A stretch of DNA of 64,000 nt from Aquisphaera sp049516015 (lineage in GTDB: Bacteria; Planctomycetota; Planctomycetia; Isosphaerales; Isosphaeraceae): contig JBEKTN010000008.1 in NCBI GenBank assembly GCA_049516015.1, positions 1-64,000 on the forward strand, in the 5' to 3' direction. Under the pieces are notes generated by a model. The model searched no databases, was not told the origin of the DNA, and worked only from the letters and a program-made list of their open reading frames with translations. Every line of letters starts with the position of its first letter. Position 1 is the first letter of the stretch. Positions 9,252 to 17,402 of this stretch are shown piece after piece. A program made the translations under genes and the position numbers.

Positions 9252-10121
9252 GTGGTCGATTTCATTCCCAACCCCGTGACCGTCGGGCGGATCAAGATCG
9301 GCAAGGGCCAGCCCCTGGCTCTGATCGCCGGCCCATGCGTGATGGAGCCTGGAGACCTGACGATGCGGATCGCATCGCGCCTGGTCGAGATTTGCGATGC
9401 GCTGGCCGTGCCCTTGGTTTTCAAGGCGTCTTATGACAAGGCGAACCGGACCTCGGTTGCGAGCTATCGCGGGCCGGGTCTGGACGCGGGAATGAAGATC
9501 TTTGCCAGGATCAAGGCCGAGACAGGGTTGCAGATGACCACGGACATCCACGAGACTCATCAGGCGGCTCCGCTTGCCGAGGTGGTCGACTTGCTCCAGG
9601 TTCCCGCCTTCCTTGCACGTCAGACCGACCTCCTCGAGGCCGCGGCCCGGACCGGCCGGCCGGTCAACGTCAAGAAGGGCCAGTTCATGGCCCCGTGGGA
9701 CATGGGTAACGTCGTCACCAAGCTGCTCGCGTTTGGCGCCTCGGGAGCCATCTTGACCGAGCGGGGAACGACCTTCGGATATGGCCGGCTGGTCAACGAC
9801 TTCCGGGCGATTCCCCAGATGCAGGAGACCGGGGCGCCGGTGGTCTTCGACGCCACCCACTCGGTTCAACTTCCCGGCGCCGGAACCGGTGGAACCACCA
9901 CCTCGGGACAGCGCGAGATGATTCCCACCCTCGCCCGCGCGGCAGTCGCCGCCAGTTGCGACGCCCTCTTCGTGGAAGTGCACCCCGACCCGGACAAGGC
10001 CCTGTCAGACGGCCCGAACTCCCTACGGCTTGATGATTTGGAGCCGCTCCTCCGAGTCTGCTTGCGAATTCGCCAGGCCATCGAGCCCGGCCCCACGGGG
10101 CAATCTGGAAGAGCCCTCTGA
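9252..10121 (+). CDS. kdsA: 3-deoxy-8-phosphooctulonate synthase (KdsA)
   Basis: A 289-residue enzyme that condenses phosphoenolpyruvate with arabinose 5-phosphate to Kdo-8-phosphate, the first committed step to the Kdo of lipopolysaccharide. Family motifs appear in order: LIAGPCVME, ASYDKANRTS, TTDIHE, FLARQTDL, VKKGQFMAPWDM, ERGTTFGYG, VVFDATHSVQ, and HPDPDKALSDGPNS near the end. The GTG at 9252 is chosen because AGGAAAGGA lies just upstream and residue 1 then matches the family length (280-290). Its presence argues for an LPS-type outer membrane. It lies about 100 bases after the lipid kinase gene in the same direction. Confidence 0.95.
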   Translation: MVDFIPNPVTVGRIKIGKGQPLALIAGPCVMEPGDLTMRIASRLVEICDALAVPLVFKASYDKANRTSVASYRGPGLDAGMKIFARIKAETGLQMTTDIHETHQAAPLAEVVDLLQVPAFLARQTDLLEAAARTGRPVNVKKGQFMAPWDMGNVVTKLLAFGASGAILTERGTTFGYGRLVNDFRAIPQMQETGAPVVFDATHSVQLPGAGTGGTTTSGQREMIPTLARAAVAASCDALFVEVHPDPDKALSDGPNSLRLDDLEPLLRVCLRIRQAIEPGPTGQSGRAL

Positions 10122-10268
10122 GGCCGGGCGAAGCTTCTTGATCCCGCTGCCGAACCCTCCCTTGCACATTTTCGTACAACCAAAAGCGGGTCTCGACCCA
10201 GAGAGCCCTCGATGCGCGCGGGGCGAGATCGCACAATAGAGGCTCCGCCGTACCAGGAGTGTTCACCT

Positions 10269-12023
10269 TTGAGTCGCCGCATCTATCTGGGTACCGGTCT
10301 GGTCTGCTTGGGCGTTGCCTTGGGGCTGGCTGCGGGCTGTGATTACTCGCGTGATCGAGGTGGGGATGTGCCCAGCGGCACCTATCGGCCCGGTATGGTG
10401 GCGCCTCCAGGTTCGTCGCGAACCCAGGCGCAGCCCGCGGCTGCCCGAGATTCGACCGAGAAAGCTGCCATCCTGGCGAGCTCGATCGAGCTGATTCAGC
10501 GTGCCGCCCTCCAGCCGGGAGGCGACAACTTCGGTCTGGCAACTCAAAAACTCAACCAGTTCTTCGAGGGGACGCCGCAGGCGGACTATCAGCTCGATTC
10601 GGCGGCCCGCGCCTTCCTGCAACCGCAATTACCGCCCGCAAAACTGAGCGAGCTCGAGACCACGGTCTGGAGCTTGCGCGATGCCCGTCATCTTGAAGAT
10701 TGCATGATGTATTACGGGATCGCCAGTCGCGTGGGTGGTACCGGCGATGATCTGGTTCGCGTCCGCCGGGTGTTCGACTGGATCGTGCGACAGATCCAGC
10801 TCGTGCCCCCCGGCTCACTGGGCTCGCCACAGCTTCCGCAGGTTCCTGCCCGCCCCTATGACGTCCTCTTGCGGGGCATGGCCACCGAGTCGGAAGGCTA
10901 CTGGGCAGAGCGATCGTGGCTCTTCATGGCGCTTTGCCGACAGCTTGGGGTCGATGTCGGACTTGTCACCTACTCCCGGGGCAACGTCGTCGAGCCCCTG
11001 GTGGGCAGAGCCGGACAGGGCGAGCGCGGCGGAGTGCGTCTCTCAGCAATGGCAAGGCAGCCCAAGCCGGACATCGTCTGGCTGTGCGCGGCCCTGGTCG
11101 GCGGCCAGGCCTACCTCTTCGACGCCCGAATCGGCTTGCCCATCCCCGGTCCCGACGGACAGGGCGTGGCAACGCTGAACCAGGCGCTGGCCGCCCCAGC
11201 CATTCTCGAGCGGATGAACCTTCCTGGCCAGTCGCCTTATGGAACCAGCCGGGCCTCGCTCCTGGCCAGCCCGTCCCGGATCAGCATCCTGATGGATTCC
11301 AGTCAGGGCTTTCTCTCACCCCGGATGAAGTTGCTCCAGCGCGACCTTGCCGGCAAGAACCGCACGATCCTCTACCGAGACCCGTCCCAGCAACGCGATC
11401 ATTTCGCCCAGGTCCTGGGCGACCGATGCGGCGAGGTCAAGCTCTGGAGTATTCCCCTCTATGTCGAGACTGAACTCTTCAGGAATGCTCAGTTCGTGCA
11501 GTCGTCCCTGCAAACTCTGCGGCTCTTCAGTCCCGAATTCCCGTTGATCGTCGCTCGGATCAAGCACCTGCGTGGCGATCTCTCCGGCGCCATCCAGGAA
11601 TACGTCTCTTTCCGGCTCGCCGAGAACCTCCCGCTGGTCACCGACAAGAAAAAGACCATCCCCAAGGAGATTCAGGATGGCCTCGACATCTATGCGACAA
11701 ACTACCTGGCCTTGGCCCAGCTTGAGAGGAACAGCCTTGCCCAGGCCGAGAGCATGTTTCTGAGGTTGCTCGAGCTTCTCCCCCAACCCGGCTCGAACCC
11801 GCATCGCTACAACATGTTACGCTGGGGCGCTCAGGCGAACCTGGGACGGATCTATGAAGTCAAAGGCGACATGCGCCGGGCCATTGCCTTTTACGGTCGG
11901 CTCGACCCGACCATGCAGTATCATGGGAACCTGTTGCGAGCCCGTGATCTCGTCTGGCAGGATCCGATGGCCGCCGCCCCTGATCCCCTTCCCCCGGCGC
12001 CCAAGGTGCCTGCAGGGCGGTGA
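10269..12023 (+). CDS. Lipoprotein with degenerate transglutaminase-like and TPR-like regions
   Basis: A 584-residue protein from the TTG at 10269, which has AGGAG 9 nt upstream and gives a clean lipoprotein signal (LAAGC, C24). Residues about 130-320 resemble a transglutaminase-like fold: a helix ending RRVFDWIVRQI, then ERSWLFMALCRQLGVD, then a strand with AYLFDAR. The expected catalytic Cys and His positions are not preserved, so it is probably non-enzymatic. The C-terminal 150 residues have TPR-like helices (NYLALAQLERNSLAQAESMFLRLLELL and a last pair ending AIAFYGRL). The fold is my inference and no function is known. It stands alone after kdsA. Confidence 0.78.
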   Translation: MSRRIYLGTGLVCLGVALGLAAGCDYSRDRGGDVPSGTYRPGMVAPPGSSRTQAQPAAARDSTEKAAILASSIELIQRAALQPGGDNFGLATQKLNQFFEGTPQADYQLDSAARAFLQPQLPPAKLSELETTVWSLRDARHLEDCMMYYGIASRVGGTGDDLVRVRRVFDWIVRQIQLVPPGSLGSPQLPQVPARPYDVLLRGMATESEGYWAERSWLFMALCRQLGVDVGLVTYSRGNVVEPLVGRAGQGERGGVRLSAMARQPKPDIVWLCAALVGGQAYLFDARIGLPIPGPDGQGVATLNQALAAPAILERMNLPGQSPYGTSRASLLASPSRISILMDSSQGFLSPRMKLLQRDLAGKNRTILYRDPSQQRDHFAQVLGDRCGEVKLWSIPLYVETELFRNAQFVQSSLQTLRLFSPEFPLIVARIKHLRGDLSGAIQEYVSFRLAENLPLVTDKKKTIPKEIQDGLDIYATNYLALAQLERNSLAQAESMFLRLLELLPQPGSNPHRYNMLRWGAQANLGRIYEVKGDMRRAIAFYGRLDPTMQYHGNLLRARDLVWQDPMAAAPDPLPPAPKVPAGR

Positions 12024-12320
12024 ATCGCCAGCAACCCCCGTGACGGGTTCCACCGCCGATCGCTTAGACTCTCCCAGGATTCGCCCTAAGGCTCGGGAAC
12101 CAATAGCCCGAATACCAGCATACCCAAGGGTTTGAGCTATGGACGGAAGGCCGTTCATGGTACTTTAGAAGGAACCAAGGACCCTCTCGTCGCAATCCGA
12201 CTGGCAGCTCGATCTCGGGCCGCGATGCACCGGCTGGCCGCTGTCCGATTGGTCGACAACGCGCCCTTGTTAATGACCTCCTGTGGACCTTGACGGGTTG
12301 ACTGCCTCAGAGACGCCATC
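12024..12320. other. Intergenic, no feature recognised
   Basis: Between two same-strand hypothetical genes. No stable hairpin followed by a T run and no clear promoter were seen. Confidence 0.4.
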
Positions 12321-13169
12321 ATGCCGGATGATCTTGCACGGACCGACAGCCCGCTTGCCGAGCCGGTGCGGCGGGACAGTTCTCCGCCCGAGCGCGATCG
12401 AGGCGCGGTCCAGCCCGTGCCGACCGGCCACGGCACTCTGCGCCCCGCAACCGGCACCGGGGGCGATCCCCGAACCGCGACCGATCCGGGCTGGGTCATC
12501 GAGACGGTGGTCAGCCCGTTCCACTGCCTGTATCAAGACGCACTTTACTTCCATACGCAGAGCCGACTGGCCCAGTCCGAGGGCGAGGCGGCCCGGCTGG
12601 CACGGGCGGCTTTGCTGCTCTACGTCTCCAGCGCCGAAGCCCTGGTGCGGCAGGCCGCCGTCGAGCTCGGCCGCCCCGAGTTGCGGGGCTTGCTGGCCGA
12701 TCCGAGCCGCCCGCTTCCCCTGGCCGAGGCCTGGCGGCTCTTGCCCGCGATCGTCGCCGAGCCCGGCGTGCCCACCCGCACGTTCGTGCCTGAGTCCGCC
12801 CCTTGGCCCCAGTTCGCCGAGCTGCTGATGCTCGAGACCTCGTGGGTCTACCCCGGTCCCCCCTCCACGCGCCGCGCCTACTATCGCTCAACCCGCCGCG
12901 ACAGCGACTACGAGCCGCTCGAGCCCCATCACGTCCCCCCCGCGCTCCAGCGCACAATCCGAACCGAGACCCTGACTTTTCCGCGCACAGGCCTGCCGCG
13001 TGACCCCTACTCTCTTCGCCCTCGCCACCTCGACACCGCGCGTGGCATTCTCGACGCCGCCATCGAAGCCCTCGACCGCCGCATGGGCGGCGCCCTCTGC
13101 CAGTCCCAGCGCCATCGCCTCGAACCAGTCCGCGTGATTTATCCGACGCCCAATGGGAGCGGAGTGTGA
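12321..13169 (+). CDS. Conserved-looking hypothetical protein
   Basis: A 282-residue soluble protein. The first 55 residues are Pro/Arg-rich and probably disordered. Residues 60-160 look helical (ESEGEAARLARAALLLYVSSAEA style, then LVRQAAVELGRPELRGLL). The C-terminal half is rich in Arg, Tyr and Pro (PLEPHHVPPALQRT, DPYSLRPRHLDTARGILD). No signal peptide, membrane helix or catalytic motif is visible and I do not recognise the family. Codon use matches the neighbouring genes, so I take it as real. ATG at 12321 is the first start in frame; no strong ribosome site is obvious. Confidence 0.65.
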   Translation: MPDDLARTDSPLAEPVRRDSSPPERDRGAVQPVPTGHGTLRPATGTGGDPRTATDPGWVIETVVSPFHCLYQDALYFHTQSRLAQSEGEAARLARAALLLYVSSAEALVRQAAVELGRPELRGLLADPSRPLPLAEAWRLLPAIVAEPGVPTRTFVPESAPWPQFAELLMLETSWVYPGPPSTRRAYYRSTRRDSDYEPLEPHHVPPALQRTIRTETLTFPRTGLPRDPYSLRPRHLDTARGILDAAIEALDRRMGGALCQSQRHRLEPVRVIYPTPNGSGV

Positions 13170-13187
13170 GGAACTGGCCGTGAATAA

Positions 13188-13391
13188 CGAGACTCCTCAC
13201 TGATCTCCACCGCCGTCTTGACGCAAACCACGGTGTAACAGGCAGTTGGCTGCGGTTTCCGATGTTTTCGGTCCGGTCGTGGCGAACTCCCTGGGATTGA
13301 TCCTCTGGCGGCCTCATCCCGGCCGCTTTTCATTGGAAGTTCGCTGCGAATGGACCATCCGTACACTGGTGGAGATCAGTGAGGAGTCTCG
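13188..13391. repeat. 24-bp perfect inverted repeat, 156 bp apart
   Basis: The arm at 13188-13211 (starting CGAGACTCCTCACTG) is the exact reverse complement of 13368-13391. The 156 bases between show no gene. Such a pair may be the ends of a small non-autonomous element or form a long cruciform or RNA stem. Confidence 0.8.
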
Positions 13392-13443
13392 AATTTCAAG
13401 GCGTGCAGTGGACACGCTATGCATTCCCCCGCCACTTGCCCGT

Positions 13444-13473
13444 TGTCAAGTTTTGTTGCTGTAAAACTTGACA
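13444..13473. repeat. 11-bp hairpin in intergenic region
   Basis: TGTCAAGTTTT (13444-13454) pairs perfectly with AAAACTTGACA (13463-13473) around an 8-base loop. It may be an operator, or the TTGACA in the right arm may be a -35 box, but no matching -10 box was found at the right spacing. Confidence 0.6.
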
Positions 13474-13646
13474 TCGAGCTTCGCCCTTCGCCCGAAACGC
13501 TGCGACAGTCTGATTCCCAAGATCATAACCAATTAAATTACAATGGCTTACGACCATGAAGACGCCGCCGCAAACCGACCTCCCAGCCGATCAGATCGAG
13601 GCAAAAAAGTTCAATAGCCGTCTTGTCGCCCCGACTATCTTTTTGC

Positions 13647-13682
13647 AAAAGCCCTTCGGCCAATAGGTCGAAGGGCTTTTTT
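13647..13682 (+). terminator. Intrinsic terminator, usable in both directions
   Basis: The stem AAAAGCCCTTCG (13647-13658) pairs with CGAAGGGCTTTT (13669-13680) around a 10-base loop and is followed by further T residues. The A run on the left makes it a terminator on the minus strand too, where it would end the HEPN-like gene transcript. On the plus strand no annotated gene lies within 450 bases upstream, which hints at an unannotated short transcript between 13480 and 13646. Confidence 0.82.
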
Positions 13683-13863
13683 GCTTGAATACCCGGATCT
13701 TTTCGCACGTCGATGCGAGTTTAATTCAGTTAACTCTAGATCATGTATATGTTAATGATTGGAATTATTGGGGCGGCGACTGCGTCATCCGGGGCATAGA
13801 ACGCGCCTGAAAGCTCCTGTCTCACCAGAGCTTGCGTCTTGGGACGGAAGGGGCAATCACTAT

Positions 13864-14401
13864 TCACGACGCGGCGTAGAAGCCACCTGCAAGTTCCGCA
13901 GCGGCAGCGGCGACGATCTTGAGAAACGTGGCGCCAGCACGGTGCCGGTGCAAGGTCCCGAGAGGCCCGAACCCGTGCTCGGCCGGCAGGTGAAGAGCGC
14001 CCCCGTCGTCTTCCCAAGGGTACTCGCAATTGTCCGGCCGCCGCCCCGTCGTCATCCACTGCGGGGGCCAGCAGGTCAACCTCCCGAGCGAGTTGTCGGA
14101 CCATCGCCTCGAGGCCACGAGGCGCGACCTCCAGATCGGCCGCGAAGGCGGACCGCCGCAACAATTCTCTGGCGATCTGCGGCAGAACCTTCGCTGCGAA
14201 GCCATGGCTGTGCCTGAGCGTCTCGGGGTTGGCTCCGCCCAGGCAACGGTGGGCTTTGGAGATCTTCTCGCAAGCCATCTGCAGAAAGTGCAGGTGCTGA
14301 CAGGCGGGGACCGTAGCTCCCAGGAGCACCTCCCGCGCGTCGAGGTCGGCCTGGGCCTGCCGCGCGTAGGCCCGCGACCAAGCATGCAAGGACTGCTTCA
14401 T
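13864..14401 (-). pseudogene. HEPN-like protein, frameshifted
   Basis: The first 117 codons (from 14401) encode a helical protein with FLQMACEKISKAHRC. This is close to the helix pattern of HEPN-domain proteins, which are often RNase toxins. After a run of four G (CCCC on the plus strand, 14044-14047) the coding potential moves to the next frame and continues with RRPDNCEYPWEDDGG, HRAGATFLKIVAAAAAEL, ending at 13864. Removing one base restores a single frame of about 178 residues. As written, the first frame would run on to 13736. The start overlaps the stop of the upstream gene by four bases (ATGA). The HEPN assignment is inference from the helix pattern. Confidence 0.6.
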
Positions 14402-14832
14402 GGATCGCCCCCGGCGTGGTCGGCACCCGCCGGCCGTTCGTACGCGTCCCGGACCTCCCAGCCGGCCGGCAGGTCCAGTTCCTTGCGCTGGATGGCTTCG
14501 TATTCTTGTGGCGTGACCTCGATAACGACGGACGGATAGTGGAGGCCGCTGGCCGGGTGGGGCGGAAAGCCGACAGGCATGATGCCCGTGGGCACCGTCT
14601 GCTCGTTGACCTCCAGCAGCTTGATCCGAAGGTAGTTCGGATCGGGGCCCTCAAGGCGGTAGATGGCCCGGAGGCCCGGCTCGACCTCGTAATGAGCCCG
14701 AGCCAGAGCGGCGGCCTCCTCCATCACCTGCTGGTGGGTCTCCAACTGCCCCTGCTCGAAGACTTCTTCACGGTCAGGTTGGTCCGGCCGATTCTGAGCG
14801 CGTCCTCCCTCGGTCTCGATACGATCGGGCAT
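14398..14832 (-). CDS. Hypothetical protein, middle gene of HEPN-like cassette
   Basis: A 144-residue protein with an acidic, Gln-rich N-terminal helix (residues 15-50, with EEAAALARAHYEVEPG) and a beta-rich half: AIYRLEGPDPNYLRIKLLEVNEQTVPTG, then YPSVVIEVTPQEYEAIQ and a tail with LPAGWEVRDAY. I do not recognise the family. It overlaps the HEPN-like gene by 4 bases (ATGA) and lies 12 bases after the small gene upstream, so the three form one transcription unit. Its position suggests an antitoxin or accessory protein to the HEPN-like product. This is inference. Confidence 0.7.
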   Translation of the reverse strand: MPDRIETEGGRAQNRPDQPDREEVFEQGQLETHQQVMEEAAALARAHYEVEPGLRAIYRLEGPDPNYLRIKLLEVNEQTVPTGIMPVGFPPHPASGLHYPSVVIEVTPQEYEAIQRKELDLPAGWEVRDAYERPAGADHAGGDP

Positions 14833-14844
14833 GACTCTCTCCTC

Positions 14845-15093
14845 TCAGCGGGGCGGCGGCGGCCGGAATCCCAGCCGCGCGGCCTTCTCAGCCAAGGCGT
14901 GATCGATCAGCACCGAGGCCGGCATCCGCGCCTGCTCAGCGAACTCGTTGATCCAGTCGCGATACTCCGGTCGGCCCTTGAGCATGATCACGGCGACCCG
15001 GTCGTCCGACCGGGCTGTGGTCCTCGTCTCCCGGCTGGCCGCACTGCCGGCCTTCGTGTGTGCCATGTGGTCCCCTTTGTTCAGGCCCATCAT
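14845..15093 (-). CDS. Small RHH/antitoxin-like protein
   Basis: An 82-residue protein. After a Thr/Arg-rich start it reads RVAVIMLKGRPEYRDWINEF and then SVLIDHALAEKAARLGF, a beta strand followed by two helices as in ribbon-helix-helix DNA-binding or antitoxin proteins. The likely start may be the internal ATG 9 codons in (MAHTKAG), just after a strong GGGG-rich stretch. It is first in a three-gene unit with two overlapping partners downstream. An autoregulatory antitoxin role is plausible but inferred. Confidence 0.62.
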   Translation of the reverse strand: MMGLNKGDHMAHTKAGSAASRETRTTARSDDRVAVIMLKGRPEYRDWINEFAEQARMPASVLIDHALAEKAARLGFRPPPPR

Positions 15094-15274
15094 ACTCCTC
15101 GGCCCACCATAATGGTAGTCCTTGGGTAGTCGGAGTCAAGGCGCTGGGGGTTCAAACCAGGCTGGCATCTGTTCTCTCCTCTTCTCCCCTTCCCGTTGCG
15201 TCTTCCCACGCAGTAGGCGCAGTCGGCTGACGTGGGCCAATACGTTCAAACGAAAGGGCCGGGACCGGGCTCGT

Positions 15275-15499
15275 TTACCCCCTCTCGGACGGCGGAAGAT
15301 CCAGCAAGGCCCGCAGGGCGGCTCGTTCTTCCCGTATGCTCAACCGTTTCGGCGGCGGGTCAGGTTCCGCCAGCCGTTTCCGGTGGCGGACGCGACGGGC
15401 TTCGGCGCCCTCGCCTTTGGCTTCCTCTTCATCGACGATCGGCGGGAAACTGGCCGGCTCGTCGAGGTCCGTGATGATTCGGGTCAGCACCCGAAGCAC
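15275..15499 (-). CDS. Small hypothetical protein, possible fragment
   Basis: A 74-residue acidic/basic reading frame (VLTRIITDLDEPASFPPIV, then a charged linker and REERAALRALLDLPPSERG). The frame stays open upstream of this GTG, with HVSFDRQRVLRVL in good codon context, so the true start is either further up or lost. No family is recognised. Low confidence. Confidence 0.35.
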   Translation of the reverse strand: MLRVLTRIITDLDEPASFPPIVDEEEAKGEGAEARRVRHRKRLAEPDPPPKRLSIREERAALRALLDLPPSERG

Positions 15500-15562
15500 C
15501 CGTTGACGGTCGAACGAGACGTGTTCCGTCTCGGCATCGGTCTCGAGTCGCAGGTTCTCTAA

Positions 15563-15916
15563 GCACCGGCACGCTGGCTGTCCAGCAAACTGGAGGGCTT
15601 AGCGCGGTTTGCTCGCGCATTGCATACAGCGATCAAAAAAGGCCGTGGTGCTCATACCTTCTCCCCGCGGGAGAAGGTGCCCCGCAGGGGCGGATGAGGG
15701 CTGAGCTGCTTGCTTTGGCCCGCAAATCCCCTCATCCGGCCGTTCCGGCCCTAGCGTTGTTTTCTGCTCCGATGCTACTGGAACCCCAATCTGCAAGGGA
15801 TGCCTCTGGTCCTTCTCCCTTCGATGCAAAACATCAAATCGGGGTTCGCGCCCGGGCGGGTGGGCCACTATGCTTGGGCCTTTCCGACGACACCCTGACG
15901 GATGGAGCCAAGGACG
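15563..15916. other. Intergenic with palindromic REP-like element
   Basis: No gene. At 15656-15678 a palindrome ACCTTCTCCC-CGC-GGGAGAAGGT is followed by a GGATGAGGG (15691-15699) and its complement within CCCCTCATCC (about 15728-15737). The combination is reminiscent of bacterial REP/BIME elements scattered between genes. Confidence 0.6.
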
Positions 15917-17074
15917 ATGCGCGTCTTGATGGTCACCTCGTTTCCGATCCCCGGCGAGTACGACGGCACGGCAATGCTGCCGATCAAGATCTTGCGGGCC
16001 CTCAAGCCGCGGGGAGTAGACGTGGTGGTCGCCTATCTCCGGCTCAGGCCCCCGACGGGGCTCCGGGCCCGGTCTGAGGATTTTGAAGGAACGCCCGTGT
16101 TCAACATTCCCCCGGCTGGCTGGATTGGCGGTTCGGGATTGCGGCGAATTGCCAGGGAGTTCCCGTTCGACGTCGTCCACGCCCAGCATTATGGCGGGGC
16201 GACGCGGGCGTACGCCGCCTGCCGCCGCAATGGCTGGCCATTGGTTTACGAGATCCACTCGCTCCTGGGCGATGAAGTGGAACGCAAGCAACTGGGCCGG
16301 GGGCTGGCCTTCCGCTCGTATCTGGCGGTCGAGCGCGGCGTTTTCCAGCATGCTGCGCAAATCATCGCACTAGGCGAGCCAGTCAAACAGGTTGTCGTCA
16401 CGGAGAAGGGGGTTCCGGCCGACCGGGTGAGCGTCATCTATCCGGGCATCGACCTGGCCGAGTACGAGCGTCCCGGCAGACCGGCGTCGATCCCCGGCGT
16501 GCACCCCGAAAACAAGGTCATCATGTACGTCGGCAGCATCGTCCACCCCAACCAGGGTGTGCCGATCCTGATCGAGGCATTGCCGCAGATCTTCGAGTCC
16601 CGGCCCGATGCCCGTTGCGTCCTGGCCGGCGGTCCCGCCGAGGCGGGCGAGCGTTACCGTGCCCGGCTCGGTCGGCACGGCGAGCGATTGATCGTCCTGA
16701 CCGGCCAGACGCCCGATCAGGTTGTCGCGCTGTCGCGCCGCGCCGATGTCCTGGTCCATCCCCGACTCGCCTGTCGTGAGAACTACTCCGTCCAGAGCAA
16801 GATCGCGGTCTATCTCGCCGCCGGCCGCCCGATCGTGGCGACCGACTTCGGCGATTACCAACACCTCCTGGGCCGCTCCGGCGCAGGCCTCTTGACCCCC
16901 GTCGCCGCCGGCCCGCTGGCCGAGGGAATCTTGAAGGTTCTCGCTGATCCTGACCTGGCCGCTTCCCTCGCGGCCGCATGCGGCCCCGTGGCCCGCGAGC
17001 ATTTCGCCATGGACCGCAATATCGACCGTTACCTTGACGTCTACCAGCGTGCCATCGCCCTGGGTCCAAGGTAA
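15917..17074 (+). CDS. Glycosyltransferase family 4 protein
   Basis: A 385-residue GT-B type glycosyltransferase. The N-terminal Rossmann half begins MRVLMVTSFPIPGEYDG and includes DVVHAQHYGG. The C-terminal half has KVIMYVGSIVHPNQG and PDARCVLAGG. The donor-binding region has RADVLVHPRLACRENYSVQSK and YLAAGRPIVATD, which corresponds to the E-x7-E region of the family. It transfers a nucleotide-activated sugar, probably to an envelope glycan or lipid, in the cytoplasm or at the membrane. The ATG at 15917 gives the canonical N-terminus; a GGAG lies 9 nt upstream. It stands alone, so the acceptor is unknown. Confidence 0.9.
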   Translation: MRVLMVTSFPIPGEYDGTAMLPIKILRALKPRGVDVVVAYLRLRPPTGLRARSEDFEGTPVFNIPPAGWIGGSGLRRIAREFPFDVVHAQHYGGATRAYAACRRNGWPLVYEIHSLLGDEVERKQLGRGLAFRSYLAVERGVFQHAAQIIALGEPVKQVVVTEKGVPADRVSVIYPGIDLAEYERPGRPASIPGVHPENKVIMYVGSIVHPNQGVPILIEALPQIFESRPDARCVLAGGPAEAGERYRARLGRHGERLIVLTGQTPDQVVALSRRADVLVHPRLACRENYSVQSKIAVYLAAGRPIVATDFGDYQHLLGRSGAGLLTPVAAGPLAEGILKVLADPDLAASLAAACGPVAREHFAMDRNIDRYLDVYQRAIALGPR

Positions 17075-17175
17075 ACGTCTCGGGGTCTCCATGGATGGCC
17101 GCACGTTCCACCCTGGTTGGTCAACCTTGACACCCTTCGCGCCCTGCCGATATGGTAGAAATTTGCTGCGATGCC

Positions 17176-17246
17176 GCCGCCGTGGCTCAAGGGGCAGAGT
17201 ACCCCTTTCGCCAGGCGGAACCCCCGTTTTCTTGAGGACGGCGGCC
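17176..17246 (+). other. tRNA-like sequence, probably degenerate
   Basis: GCCGCCG (17176-17182) can pair with CGGCGGC (17239-17245). A D-arm-like GCTC/GAGT (17185-17188, 17197-17200) and an imperfect anticodon arm around TTCGCCA (17207-17213) follow, but the T-arm has no TTC motif and does not pair. It lies 23 bases before tRNA-Thr. It may be a tRNA relic or coincidence. Confidence 0.25.
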
Positions 17247-17268
17247 GGAACAAGGCGAATCGACACTT

Positions 17269-17341
17269 GCCACCTTAGCTCAGTTGGTAGAGCGCAGCTT
17301 TCGTAAAGCTGAAGTCCAGGGTTCGAGTCCCTGAGGTGGCT
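17269..17341 (+). tRNA. tRNA-Thr (CGT)
   Basis: A full cloverleaf of 73 bases without encoded CCA. Acceptor arm GCCACCT/AGGTGGC, D-arm with GCTCAGTTGGTAGAGC, anticodon arm CAGCT-TTCGTAA-AGCTG with CGT at positions 34-36, and T-arm CAGGG-TTCGAGT-CCCTG. It reads threonine ACG codons. Confidence 0.96.
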
Positions 17342-17362
17342 CTTGCGAGGGCAGTAGAGACA

Positions 17363-17402
17363 AGAACAGGAGCGACCCCGCAAGCGGGGTCGCTCCTGTT
17401 CT
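17363..17402 (+). terminator. Perfect 19-bp hairpin after tRNA-Thr
   Basis: The left arm (17363-17381, AGAACAGGAGCGACCCCGC) pairs without mismatch with 17384-17402 around a 2-base loop. It lies 22 bases after the tRNA, so it may end the tRNA transcript, though no T run follows. Confidence 0.55.

Noticed and set aside
13480..13646. tmRNA or 6S-like RNA before the terminator
   Set aside because: A short frame ending in a stop exists but no tag ending in ALAA, no tRNA-like ends and no 6S bulge could be formed. Listed only as a possible transcript.
17176..17246. A second functional tRNA
   Set aside because: The T-arm lacks TTC and does not pair, and the anticodon stem has a C-C mismatch. Kept only as a tRNA-like candidate.
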